Assembly: GCA_016841945.1 (NCBI GenBank)
Contig: JAENYC010000007.1
Location: 1-64,000 of the forward strand
DNA length: 64,000 bases
Reading direction: 5' to 3'
Source of the DNA: Haloplasma contractile
Lineage (GTDB): Bacteria > Bacillota_I > Bacilli_A > Haloplasmatales > Haloplasmataceae
Shown here: piece after piece, positions 26,109 through 34,665 of the stretch
Layout: each line of letters begins with the position of its first letter
How positions within the stretch are numbered: position 1 is the first letter of the stretch
Program-made: the position numbers and the translations under genes
The notes under the pieces: generated by a model
The model's input: only the letters and a program-made list of their open reading frames with translations
What the model was told of the DNA's origin: nothing
The model's database searches: none

Positions 26109-27550
26109 TAATGTGTATTATTTTTTGGTATTTCAATAAAGAAAATAACACCATCTTTAACATTCTTAACACCATAAGACCCTTGATGCAATTCAACAAT
26201 TGATTTAACAATTGCTAGTCCAACACCTGTTCCTATATGGTTTTTATTTGATTCTAATTTATAGAATAAATTCCATAAATGACTGATTTCTTTTTCATCA
26301 ATTTTATCCCCATTATTAAAAATAGATAATTTTATTTTTTCATCACTTTCCTCTAATGTTATTTTAATGACACCATTATCTACTACGTGCTTTATCGCAT
26401 TGCTTAATAGATTATTAACCACTTGTTCCATACGATATTTATCAGCATTTATCATATATGGTTTTGTTGGATCAAATTCAAAATGAATTTTTTTATCTCT
26501 TATGGCTTCACTGAATTTATTTTTAATATTTTCAATCAATTCTACAAAATCAAAACCAGATTTACTTAACATAAAATTACCCGATTCATATAATGATAGA
26601 TTCAACAAATCATTTACAAAACTTCCCATTTTTTTACTTTCATCAATTATAATATCACAATATTCATCTAGTCCTTCTTTTGTTTTTACCACATTATGTT
26701 TAATACCTTCTGCGTATCCTTGAATAATTGTAATAGGTGTTTTAAATTCATGGGAGACTGTTGAAAAGAATTTTATTCTCTTTCTATCGAGTTCTTTCTC
26801 TTTTTCTAAATCATCTTTTAAAATCTCATTTTTCTCATTTAACTCTTTTAATGCGATATCTAATTTTTTAGATATTAAGTTCATATTTTTTGCGAGTTGT
26901 CCGATTTCATCTTGATTAGTAACAGATAATTCATGATTAAACTTTAAATGAGCAATATCATTTGCATAATGATTAATTTTTATAATTGGCTTAGTAATTT
27001 TATTACCTATAATATAAATAGTTAAAGAACCGATAAATAGAACAACTACTCCCATTATTTGTATAAATTGATTAATAATTTGATTCACTTCTTGAATTGA
27101 GTCTAAAGATTTATTGAATATAACATAGCGACCATTTCCAAGATTATACGTATTCACCAATTGATTAACATTGAGAAACTCTAAATCAATGATTCTTGAA
27201 GCATAATCATCTTCTTCTACATAAGGAAAATAGTTAGATATATACGTCGGTATGGTTGGGTTTTCCCCTTGACATATAAATAATGAACTACAGGCTATTA
27301 TTTCTTCATGATCATAAATGACTAATCCTATATCATTTTCATTTGATATATTTTGTATTAAATGGGTATCCACCTGATTTAGATTAAAATATGCTTCGTA
27401 ATCATTGTAGACATTCCTAATTAATACTTTATTAGCGGAAATAATAATATCATCTAAAAATAGGTTTGATAAAAGAAGTAATAAACTTTCTATAATAATT
27501 AATATGATAAAAAATGTTCGAAAAAATTTTTTCTTAATTGATGATTTCAT
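26108..27550 (-). CDS. Membrane sensor histidine kinase
   Basis: 480 residues. A first membrane segment (residues 10-33), an extracytoplasmic domain of about 125 residues, a second membrane segment (about 160-183), a HAMP linker, then the catalytic core. The phosphoacceptor His is in STVSHEFKTPITIIQGY. The N-box is NNLLSNAIKH and the ATP lid carries GTGVGLAIVKSIVELH. The usual DxGxGI box is degenerate (FNNGDKIDE). It overlaps the response-regulator gene by one base, and they share an operon with a secreted DUF5667-like protein that may be part of the signal path. Confidence 0.93.
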   Translation of the reverse strand: MKSSIKKKFFRTFFIILIIIESLLLLLSNLFLDDIIISANKVLIRNVYNDYEAYFNLNQVDTHLIQNISNENDIGLVIYDHEEIIACSSLFICQGENPTIPTYISNYFPYVEEDDYASRIIDLEFLNVNQLVNTYNLGNGRYVIFNKSLDSIQEVNQIINQFIQIMGVVVLFIGSLTIYIIGNKITKPIIKINHYANDIAHLKFNHELSVTNQDEIGQLAKNMNLISKKLDIALKELNEKNEILKDDLEKEKELDRKRIKFFSTVSHEFKTPITIIQGYAEGIKHNVVKTKEGLDEYCDIIIDESKKMGSFVNDLLNLSLYESGNFMLSKSGFDFVELIENIKNKFSEAIRDKKIHFEFDPTKPYMINADKYRMEQVVNNLLSNAIKHVVDNGVIKITLEESDEKIKLSIFNNGDKIDEKEISHLWNLFYKLESNKNHIGTGVGLAIVKSIVELHQGSYGVKNVKDGVIFFIEIPKNNTH

Positions 27551-28215
27551 TATTTCACCTCAAACTTATACCCGTACCCTCTCACTGTCATTACCATATT
27601 TCCTTTGTCTTTTAATTTATTTCTAAGTTGCTTTATATGTGTATCAACCGTTCTTTCATCTCCATAATAATCATATCCCCATACATTATCTAGTATTTGT
27701 TCCCTTGATAAGGCAATGTTTTTATTATTTATTAAGTATAGTAATAATTCATATTCCTTTGGTGTTAAACTAACGTCTTCATTATCTACTTTTACATAGT
27801 GTTCATTTGTATTAACTTCTAACCCATTAAAATGATATGATTTTTTCTTATTCATTCTTTTTAACATTGAGTTGACTCTTGCTACTAAAACGGAATATTC
27901 AAAAGGTTTTGCGATATAATCATCACCACCCGATTCAAAACCTTTTAGTTCATTCTGAATACTACCTAAAGCTGTTAAGAAAATGATGGGTACTTCCGAT
28001 TCTTTTCTGATGATTTTAGCCACATCATACCCATCTCTTTTTGGCATCATAATATCTAAAATAATAAGATCGATATTCTTATGATCAAAGAACTTATCTA
28101 TTGCATCATCACCATCGACTGCTTCAATCACATCATAATTTTCATTTTTTAAATAATCCACAATTAATCTTCTAATATGATGTTCATCATCACACACGAG
28201 AATTTTTGTATTCAT
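27550..28215 (-). CDS. OmpR/PhoB-type response regulator
   Basis: 221 residues. The receiver domain has the acidic pair CDDEHH, the phosphorylated Asp54 in LIILDIMMPKRDG, the Thr in PIIFLTALG and the Lys in YIAKPFEYS. The C-terminal winged helix contains LTPKEYELL and the recognition helix ERTVDTHIKQLRNKLKD. The start follows GGAGGGAAAG. Second gene of a three-gene operon, after the secreted protein and before its kinase. Confidence 0.96.
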   Translation of the reverse strand: MNTKILVCDDEHHIRRLIVDYLKNENYDVIEAVDGDDAIDKFFDHKNIDLIILDIMMPKRDGYDVAKIIRKESEVPIIFLTALGSIQNELKGFESGGDDYIAKPFEYSVLVARVNSMLKRMNKKKSYHFNGLEVNTNEHYVKVDNEDVSLTPKEYELLLYLINNKNIALSREQILDNVWGYDYYGDERTVDTHIKQLRNKLKDKGNMVMTVRGYGYKFEVK

Positions 28216-28226
28216 ATCTTTCCCTC

Positions 28227-29201
28227 CTAATTACCATTTCCTCTGCCATTTCCATTGCCATTATTAATCTTATCTTTTATTTTTTTCTCTATTTCTTCTC
28301 TTCTTTTTTCTGCTTCTTCTTTTCTCTTTTTAGCTTCTTCTTTTATTTCTTCTCTTTCTTCTTCTGATTTTCCTTTATCTTTATCAGCTTTTTCTTGTTC
28401 CTTTTCTGCTTTTCTATTCTGATTTAAAGCCTTGTGATAATCTTTCAAATCCTCAATTAATTGTTCTTTTTCTATTTCTAATACCGTTTCTAATTTGTTG
28501 TAATCAATTTCCATTTCACGAACTTTACTGACTGGGTCATCCGGCATAAATATATCTAACTCCATAATTTCATCAATACTCAAACCTGATAACTGTGATA
28601 ACGACTTTAATTTAATAATATCTTTTCCTTTTATATTCTTATTAATAATACTATCTCGCTCCTCATCTGTTAATTCTTCACTCATCGTCGTGAGATAGGT
28701 CTCTACTTTTAGTTCCTTCACTTTTTCTTTTACTTCTGTATTAATTTTACCTTTTGCTTTGCTGTTTATTAATTCTTCCTTCGTCGTTACTCTTTCAATC
28801 CTTATTTGAAGTTTTTCTAATTTTCCTGCTTTTAATTTTCCTTTAGAAATAACATCTGTTAATAAATCATTGGCCTGTTTTAAACTCATTCCATAATCAT
28901 CATATAATTGATCCATCCACTCTAAATTTTCTTCTGGATTCAACTGGTTTATTTCGGCTAATCGTTCTTCTGCATAACGTACATATTTTTCAATTTTCTT
29001 TTCGTCTTTAAATGAAAGTTTGATTGAAACATCTTCAAAAAAGCGATCAAAAGAATAGAAAAAATCGCCTGGTATTGAACCTGGATTTACAAGATTATCA
29101 TCCTGTAAATCATTATCAGAAATAGTGGTTGTCGTCGCTTTAGAAGTCAGACCTATTAATAAGAAAAGACTAAATATAATCAAAAAACACAATCTTTTCA
29201 T
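28227..29201 (-). CDS. Secreted DUF5667-like coiled-coil protein
   Basis: 324 residues. A signal peptide (residues 1-22) is followed by a segment PGSIPGDFFYSFDRFFEDV and KIEKYVRYAEERLAEI, which resembles the DUF5667 domain of secreted or anti-sigma-linked proteins. The middle is helical. Residues 250-312 are a highly charged Glu/Lys/Arg coiled coil, and the tail is Gly/Asn repeats (GNGNGRGNGN). First gene of the operon with the regulator and kinase, 11 nt ahead of the regulator. I infer an envelope-located partner of the two-component system, perhaps its input or its main target. Confidence 0.65.
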   Translation of the reverse strand: MKRLCFLIIFSLFLLIGLTSKATTTTISDNDLQDDNLVNPGSIPGDFFYSFDRFFEDVSIKLSFKDEKKIEKYVRYAEERLAEINQLNPEENLEWMDQLYDDYGMSLKQANDLLTDVISKGKLKAGKLEKLQIRIERVTTKEELINSKAKGKINTEVKEKVKELKVETYLTTMSEELTDEERDSIINKNIKGKDIIKLKSLSQLSGLSIDEIMELDIFMPDDPVSKVREMEIDYNKLETVLEIEKEQLIEDLKDYHKALNQNRKAEKEQEKADKDKGKSEEEREEIKEEAKKRKEEAEKRREEIEKKIKDKINNGNGNGRGNGN

Positions 29202-29319
29202 CGTAACAACTCCCTTGTATACACGTATCTTATTCTATTGTATTCTTTTTATGTGATGTTTTTGTGATATATAATTTTATTATACTCAATTTGATATTTA
29301 ATAGCAATCAACCACCATT

Positions 29320-29348
29320 AAAAAAGATTGCCTAACTAGACAATCTTT
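29320..29348 (-). terminator. Terminator behind the NUDIX gene
   Basis: AAAGATTG pairs with CAATCTTT around a 10-nt loop, with a T-run next to it on the minus strand. Confidence 0.75.
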
Positions 29349-29823
29349 CTAATAATGGATTTAAATAATGACGGTCAATGAATTCACCTGATGCTATCAT
29401 TTCCATAAGCTCTTCTTTTTTCACCCATTTCGCATCACTGACTTCTTCATATTGTAGATTTAAATCTTCTATTTTTATATTTTTTTTTATCAACCAAATA
29501 TCTTCAAAGGCATTATGCATTTTAGTGCTAAATATAAATGACTCATTTTTGATATCTAAATCAATACCGAGTTCTTCTTTAACCTCACGAATAGCAGCAT
29601 CCTTACTTTCATCTCCAATAATTGCAGCTCCTGCAGCGGAACAATCCCACAGATTACCTTTATCTTTCCAAGGTTGTCTTTTCTGAATCAATATTTCACC
29701 ATTGTCATTTATAATCCAGACATGTACGACTAAATGATAATCTCCTTTTTCAAGCGGTATTCCTCTCTTATGCGTCCTACCTGTTTTTCTTCTATTTCGG
29801 TCATATACATCCCAAATTTCCAT
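29332..29823 (-). CDS. NUDIX hydrolase, IPP isomerase-like subgroup
   Basis: 163 residues. The Nudix helix is GAAIIGDESKDAAIREVKEELGI; the central REVKEEL core is intact, while the upstream Glu of the consensus is Asp. The N-terminal start EIWDVYDRNRRKTG and the HLVVHVWIIN strand match the YfcD/IDI-like subgroup, which acts on nucleoside or other diphosphates. It begins two bases after the pepT stop codon. Last gene of the Fe-alcohol dehydrogenase-pepT-NUDIX operon. Confidence 0.88.
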   Translation of the reverse strand: MEIWDVYDRNRRKTGRTHKRGIPLEKGDYHLVVHVWIINDNGEILIQKRQPWKDKGNLWDCSAAGAAIIGDESKDAAIREVKEELGIDLDIKNESFIFSTKMHNAFEDIWLIKKNIKIEDLNLQYEEVSDAKWVKKEELMEMIASGEFIDRHYLNPLLERLSS

Positions 29824-29825
29824 TT

Positions 29826-31040
29826 TTATCGTGATACTTTCTCAATTATTTTTAAAATCACTTGTACTGCTTTTTCCATTGATTTCACTGGAATGTATTC
29901 ATATTTTCCATGAAAGTTATGACCACCTGCGAAAATATTTGGGGTAAGTAATCCCATATAGGATAATCTAGCACCGTCAGTTCCACCTCTAATTGGTACT
30001 ATCCGAGGTTTGACACCAACATCAATCATCGCTTCTTTTGCGATATCAATGATATCCATTCTATCTATAAATTTTTCCTTCATATTATAATATGAATCCG
30101 TTAAATTTAATTTAACAATTGGCTCATTAAATAGTTGATTGACCTCTTCTACAATTTTTTTCACCATATCTTTACGTCTTATAAAATTGGCTTTATCAAA
30201 ATCTCTAATGATATAAATGAAATTAGCTTTTTCTTCACTTCCATGAAGAGAAGTTAAATGATAAAAGCCTTCATAACCGGACGTCTTTTCCGGTACTTCG
30301 TCTTTTGGAAATTTATTTATGACTTTTGCTGCGACTAAACTAGCATTAATCATTTTATCTTTTGCTTGGCCAGGATGAACACTTTTACCTTGAATCTCAA
30401 ATATAGCACTTGCCGCATTAAAATTCTCATATTGTAATTCTCCTATCGGACCACCATCCATCGTATAAGCAAAATCAGCATCAAAGAAATCAACATCAAA
30501 TAAGTTTGCACCACGTCCTATTTCTTCATCTGGTGTAAATGCGATTTTAATTGTTCCATGTTTGATATCATGAGTTAATAAGTATTCAACAGCAGTGATG
30601 ATTTCAGCTACACCAGCCTTATCATCTGCTCCTAATAATGTAGTACCATCAGTCGTAATTAACTCTTCACCAACATATTGATTTAAATCAGGAAACTCCT
30701 TACTAGATAACACAATGTTTAACGCTTCATTTAATAAAATATCTCCACCTTCATATTTTACGACTTTAGGTTTTACATTCTTTCCTGTTAAAGCAGGGCT
30801 AGTATCTAGATGAGCGATGAATCCTACAGTAGGTACTGATTTTTCCATATTACTAGGAATACTTGCATAAACATAACCATTATCATCTAGGGTAACATCT
30901 TTTACCCCTATTCGTTTTAATTCCTCTACGAGATATTTCGCTATTGCTAATTCTCCACTAAAACTGGGACATTCTTTTGATTCCGGATTAGCGGTTGTGT
31001 CAAATCCAACATATTTTAAAAACCGTTCTTTAACGTTCAT
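29826..31040 (-). CDS. pepT: Tripeptidase T (M20 family)
   Basis: 404 residues, normal for PepT, a cytosolic dizinc enzyme removing the N-terminal residue of tripeptides. Metal and catalytic motifs: GFIAHLDTSP near residue 73, LLGADDKAGVAEI near residue 136, FTPDEEIGRGA near residue 170, and the DGGPIG and GGTDGARLS blocks. The start ATG follows AAGGAGGA. Middle gene of a three-gene operon. Confidence 0.95.
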   Translation of the reverse strand: MNVKERFLKYVGFDTTANPESKECPSFSGELAIAKYLVEELKRIGVKDVTLDDNGYVYASIPSNMEKSVPTVGFIAHLDTSPALTGKNVKPKVVKYEGGDILLNEALNIVLSSKEFPDLNQYVGEELITTDGTTLLGADDKAGVAEIITAVEYLLTHDIKHGTIKIAFTPDEEIGRGANLFDVDFFDADFAYTMDGGPIGELQYENFNAASAIFEIQGKSVHPGQAKDKMINASLVAAKVINKFPKDEVPEKTSGYEGFYHLTSLHGSEEKANFIYIIRDFDKANFIRRKDMVKKIVEEVNQLFNEPIVKLNLTDSYYNMKEKFIDRMDIIDIAKEAMIDVGVKPRIVPIRGGTDGARLSYMGLLTPNIFAGGHNFHGKYEYIPVKSMEKAVQVILKIIEKVSR

Positions 31041-31049
31041 TTTTCCTCC

Positions 31050-32225
31050 TTAAAATACTTGACTTATAATTTCTTTTACATCATCACGACTAAGTGGTAT
31101 GTATCTGCCTATTTCTTTGCTTCCAAGCATTGTTTTGTCCACTAAATCATCCAAATCATAATCCTTTATTCCATAATGCTTCATCGATAATGGCGCTCCA
31201 ATGCTTTTTAGAAATTGTCTGTACCGCTTAATACCTTCAAAAGCAACTTCTTTATCTGTTTTATTTTCAATACTAACATTAAATAAAGCAACAGCAAACT
31301 TTACAAATTGGGAAGGGTCTTTTTTAGCACAAAATTCCATCCATTGTGGTGTAATGATGGCAAGTCCTTCACCATGGGCAATATCATATACAGCGGATAA
31401 AGCATGCTCCATACGATGACACGCCCAATCTCCTTTATTGTTTAAGCCTCTTAACATCCCATTCCAAGCAAGGGTCCCACATATCATCATCGTCTCTCGT
31501 AATTTATAATTCTCTAAGTCATGAATTAATTTAGGTCCAATTTCAATCATAGTTTTCAGAATGGATTCTGCCATCTGTTCTCCTAAAATATTATTTTCAT
31601 TTCTACTAAAATATTGTTCTAAGACATGAGACATTATATCAATAATGCCATTTATTGTATGATTTTTAGGAACTGTTAATGTGTAGGTCGGGTCACATAT
31701 AGAAAAATTAGGAAAAGTTGCATCAACTTCCCAATTTCCTAATCCCAGTTTTAAGTTATTTTCTGTATCACTGATAACACTTCGTGGATTCATTTCAGTT
31801 CCTGTTGCTGATAAGGTTAAAATCGTACCTATTGGGATTCCCTTTTCCTGTACATATTTATTTAACAATAAATCTAATACATCATGTTCTGAAACAGCAC
31901 CAATTGCGATTGCTTTTGCTGAATCAATCGTACTTCCTCCACCAGCTGCGAGGATTAAATCAATATGATTCTCTTTTACTAATTCGATACCTTTTCTCAC
32001 CATTTGTAATCGTGGATTGGGTTCAATACCAGATAATTCCACATAGAACTTATTTTCTTTCTTCAAAATATCAATGACCTCATCATAAAGTCCAATTTTC
32101 TTGATACTCCCTCCGCCATAGACCAGTAATATTTTATCATACTGTTTTAATTCATTATTGAGTTTATTAATTTGTCCTTTTCCAAAATATAATTTGGTTG
32201 GATTATACCAGATAAATTTTTCCAA
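31050..32225 (-). CDS. Iron-containing alcohol dehydrogenase (butanol dehydrogenase-like)
   Basis: 391 residues of the group III Fe-dependent alcohol dehydrogenases. It begins FIWYNPTKLYFGKGQI. The NAD(P)-binding loop is AAGGGSTIDSAKAIA, and metal ligands lie in DIMSHVLEQYF and HRMEHALSAVYDIAHGEGLAI. It resembles YugJ/BdhA enzymes that reduce aldehydes to alcohols with NAD(P)H. The start is TTG 32225 behind AAGGTGGTC. First gene of the operon with pepT and a NUDIX hydrolase; a functional link is not evident. Confidence 0.9.
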   Translation of the reverse strand: MEKFIWYNPTKLYFGKGQINKLNNELKQYDKILLVYGGGSIKKIGLYDEVIDILKKENKFYVELSGIEPNPRLQMVRKGIELVKENHIDLILAAGGGSTIDSAKAIAIGAVSEHDVLDLLLNKYVQEKGIPIGTILTLSATGTEMNPRSVISDTENNLKLGLGNWEVDATFPNFSICDPTYTLTVPKNHTINGIIDIMSHVLEQYFSRNENNILGEQMAESILKTMIEIGPKLIHDLENYKLRETMMICGTLAWNGMLRGLNNKGDWACHRMEHALSAVYDIAHGEGLAIITPQWMEFCAKKDPSQFVKFAVALFNVSIENKTDKEVAFEGIKRYRQFLKSIGAPLSMKHYGIKDYDLDDLVDKTMLGSKEIGRYIPLSRDDVKEIISQVF

Positions 32226-32278
32226 TTATATGACCACCTTTTACTATATTACAATACAAATCAATTATAGCATAATCC

Positions 32279-32310
32279 AAAAAAATCCCCAATAGAATAA
32301 TTGGAGATTT
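32279..32310 (-). terminator. Terminator behind the P-loop gene
   Basis: AAATCCCCAAT pairs with ATTGGAGATTT with one mismatch, followed on the minus strand by seven T. Confidence 0.75.
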
Positions 32311-32317
32311 AAACCTT

Positions 32318-33415
32318 TTACTTCTTATATTTTAATATTTTATCCATTATCTTATCAACGAGTTTATCTACTTCTTCAAAATTCATATTAGGAACATAAA
32401 ACCCTTCTAATTTATCATGTACACTCTTCGCTTGATTGATAAAATGCAATCCTCTATATAATAATACTTCAAATAATTCTTTATCTTCATTTATCTCTTC
32501 AATTAGTTCTTTTTGATTGTCTTTATTTAATAAGTTCAATAAATTATATTCTTTATGATATTCAAACTCAATATGATTATATTGATTATCAACTGATACA
32601 GAAAAGTTCAGTTCAGGAATTAAAATATCTTCAATTTTATTCACTTTAATTGGTGAATGATAACACTCAACATATAACCCCCTTATAATCGCTGCATTTA
32701 CTATATCATTCATCAACGTTTCACTAGATGCTCCAACAGATTCTTTTATCACATATCGTGTTTCATAATTACAGATAAGTGTATCACGATATTGTGTAAT
32801 GCCAATTGGAGTTAAAGCGTATCCAAATAAATGCCGCTCTTTTCCTAATTTTTGATTAATTGGAATTTTTTCAAATAAATCTCTTATTACGGCGGCTTTA
32901 AGCAGATTAAATTCATTCTGATTAAAGCTTTTTTTCTCTGTTAACTCATAAGAATCATATACACTTTTAGCAGCTTTAAAATAATCATAAGCTTTTTCAA
33001 ACAATCTTTTTATTTCTTTATTTGTTTTAATAACATCCTGTTTATGACGTTTCATACCAACTTCATCCCAAAATTGACCTAGGTTTAAGATTTCATCAAC
33101 AGCACCTGGGTTTTTCGGATCAACAATATGAGGGCTGGTACCATCAATTAAAGCTATTTTCAATGATGGGATTACCAAAGCATCTAAGGAATTAGGATCC
33201 GAAGAACAATGATGATACTCCACAAAATAATTTAAATCCGTCATTTTTTTGCCGACCTTCTTCATTAATGAGGATTTTCCTACACCAGGTCCGCCTTTAA
33301 TACAATATATATGATTGGCTTCTTCTTGAGGTAGTATTTGATCATAAAACGAATAAAAACCAAGCGTTGTATTTCCTCCTGGAAAGACATGTTTTACCTT
33401 ACATGTATTCTTCAT
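32318..33415 (-). CDS. PRK06851-type P-loop ATPase/kinase-like protein
   Basis: 365 residues. The N-terminus HVFPGGNTTLGFYSFYD leads to a Walker A GGPGVGKSS near residue 41, as in the uncharacterised PRK06851 family, which carries two P-loop halves. Here the second half is recognisable (HLFGYALTPIGITQY, then YVIKESVGASSETL), but its Walker A has lost the GKS residues, so only the first site should bind nucleotide. The biochemical function is unknown. It is divergent from the cotJ operon. Confidence 0.72.
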   Translation of the reverse strand: MKNTCKVKHVFPGGNTTLGFYSFYDQILPQEEANHIYCIKGGPGVGKSSLMKKVGKKMTDLNYFVEYHHCSSDPNSLDALVIPSLKIALIDGTSPHIVDPKNPGAVDEILNLGQFWDEVGMKRHKQDVIKTNKEIKRLFEKAYDYFKAAKSVYDSYELTEKKSFNQNEFNLLKAAVIRDLFEKIPINQKLGKERHLFGYALTPIGITQYRDTLICNYETRYVIKESVGASSETLMNDIVNAAIIRGLYVECYHSPIKVNKIEDILIPELNFSVSVDNQYNHIEFEYHKEYNLLNLLNKDNQKELIEEINEDKELFEVLLYRGLHFINQAKSVHDKLEGFYVPNMNFEEVDKLVDKIMDKILKYKK

Positions 33416-33555
33416 TTTTACCTCCTATTTTGATAGTCGTTATTATTATATTATCTAAATTAGACAAAAATACTAATTTATTTATCATAAGTAACTAATG
33501 CCCTAATCAACACATATCATATATCGAAATAATAATGGAGGCGGTGCATTAAGAA

Positions 33556-33729
33556 ATGATAAATCCTGTATATGAACAAAAAATGGGAATTCCTAATGAG
33601 ATTAAATTAGGTCAAGCATATATTCCTTATCAACAATACAAAAATTTGTTTAATGTTAATGAAGCCTTATATAAAGGAACCATATTTAAAGATTTATATC
33701 GACCATATAAACCATATAAAGGTTATTAA
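33556..33729 (+). CDS. cotJA: Spore coat associated protein CotJA
   Basis: 57 residues. It shows the CotJA pattern LGQAYIPYQQYKNLFN followed by ALYKGTIFKDLYRPY, close to that of Bacillus CotJA. The start ATG lies 9 nt behind GGAGGCGGTG. It heads the cotJA-cotJB-cotJC operon; in B. subtilis this operon is transcribed in the mother cell under sigma-E, and CotJA and CotJC depend on each other for coat assembly. I could not pick out a convincing sigma-E promoter. Confidence 0.9.
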   Translation: MINPVYEQKMGIPNEIKLGQAYIPYQQYKNLFNVNEALYKGTIFKDLYRPYKPYKGY

Positions 33730-33752
33730 TTATTAGGGGGATAGTATATACA

Positions 33753-34031
33753 ATGGAGAACACACTAAGCAGAAAAGACTTAATGAGAAAAATACAAGAA
33801 TTAAGTTTTTGCGCTGTTGATTTAAACTTGTTTCTAAATACACATCCTTATGATGCGCAAGCATTACAGGATTATCAATATGTCCTTAATTCTTTAAGAC
33901 AATTGAAAGATTTGTATAATCAAAATTATGGTCCATTAATGAACTTTGGTGAAGCTTATGTCACAGGTAATAGTTGGAAATGGGTAGCTGAAGACGAAAA
34001 ATGGCCATGGGAAGGAGACATGGTGATATAA
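33753..34031 (+). CDS. cotJB: Spore coat protein CotJB
   Basis: 92 residues, the usual CotJB size. Typical segments are ELSFCAVDLNLFLNTHP, a helical YQYVLNSLRQLKDLY, and the Trp-rich end SWKWVAEDEKWPWEGD. The start follows TTAGGGGGATAG. It is 23 nt after cotJA and one base before cotJC begins, so all three are one operon. Confidence 0.93.
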   Translation: MENTLSRKDLMRKIQELSFCAVDLNLFLNTHPYDAQALQDYQYVLNSLRQLKDLYNQNYGPLMNFGEAYVTGNSWKWVAEDEKWPWEGDMVI

Positions 34032-34032
34032 C

Positions 34033-34620
34033 ATGTGGGTGTATGAGAAGAAACTACAATTTCCTGTTAATATTAAAAAACCAAATTTAAAATACGCCAA
34101 TGCGGTATTAACGCAATTTGGAGGACCTAATGGAGAATTAGCAGCTGCACTGAGATATTTAACACAACGTATCAACATGCCTACGAGTAAATCAAAAGCC
34201 GTATTAAATGATATTGGCACAGAAGAGTTGGCACATCTAGAAATGATACAAGCCATTGTTTATCAGCTTACAAGAGATGCATCACCAGAAGATTTCTTAA
34301 AAGAAGGACTTCAAGGTTATTATGCCGTTTGGGATAACCATATCTTTCCTTCAAGTCCAACCGGTGAGCCATTTATGGCAGCCTATATCAATAACACGGG
34401 AGACCCAATATCTAATCTACATGAAGATTTAGCAGCAGAGGCTAAAGCCAGAGCGACATATGAACAACTTTTAAATTTAATAGATGACCCTGATGTAACA
34501 AAACCTCTTAGTTTCTTAAGAGAAAGAGAAGTCGTCCATTTCCAAAGATTTGGAGAAACGCTTGATGATTTACAATTACATGAAGGGATGAAAACACAGT
34601 TCGTTGTTAAAAAACCTTAA
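34033..34620 (+). CDS. cotJC: Spore coat protein CotJC (manganese catalase family)
   Basis: 195 residues with the manganese-catalase fold. The N-terminus MWVYEKKLQFPVNI is typical of CotJC. Metal-ligand regions are GGPNGELAAALRYLTQR and IGTEELAHLEMIQAIVYQL in the first half, and DLAAEAKARATYEQL plus REREVVHFQRFGE in the second. All expected Glu/His ligands appear present, so catalase activity is plausible. Last gene of the cotJ operon, followed by a strong terminator. Confidence 0.93.
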   Translation: MWVYEKKLQFPVNIKKPNLKYANAVLTQFGGPNGELAAALRYLTQRINMPTSKSKAVLNDIGTEELAHLEMIQAIVYQLTRDASPEDFLKEGLQGYYAVWDNHIFPSSPTGEPFMAAYINNTGDPISNLHEDLAAEAKARATYEQLLNLIDDPDVTKPLSFLREREVVHFQRFGETLDDLQLHEGMKTQFVVKKP

Positions 34621-34631
34621 TGAGATTATAG

Positions 34632-34665
34632 AGTTTATAATGAGCAATCATTATAAACTTTTTTT
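34632..34665 (+). terminator. Terminator behind cotJC
   Basis: AGTTTATAATGA pairs perfectly with TCATTATAAACT around GCAA, then seven T. Confidence 0.88.

Noticed and set aside
33430-33540. Sigma-E promoter before cotJA
   Set aside because: CATAT-type sequences are present, but no pair with correct -35/-10 spacing stands out in this AT-rich region.
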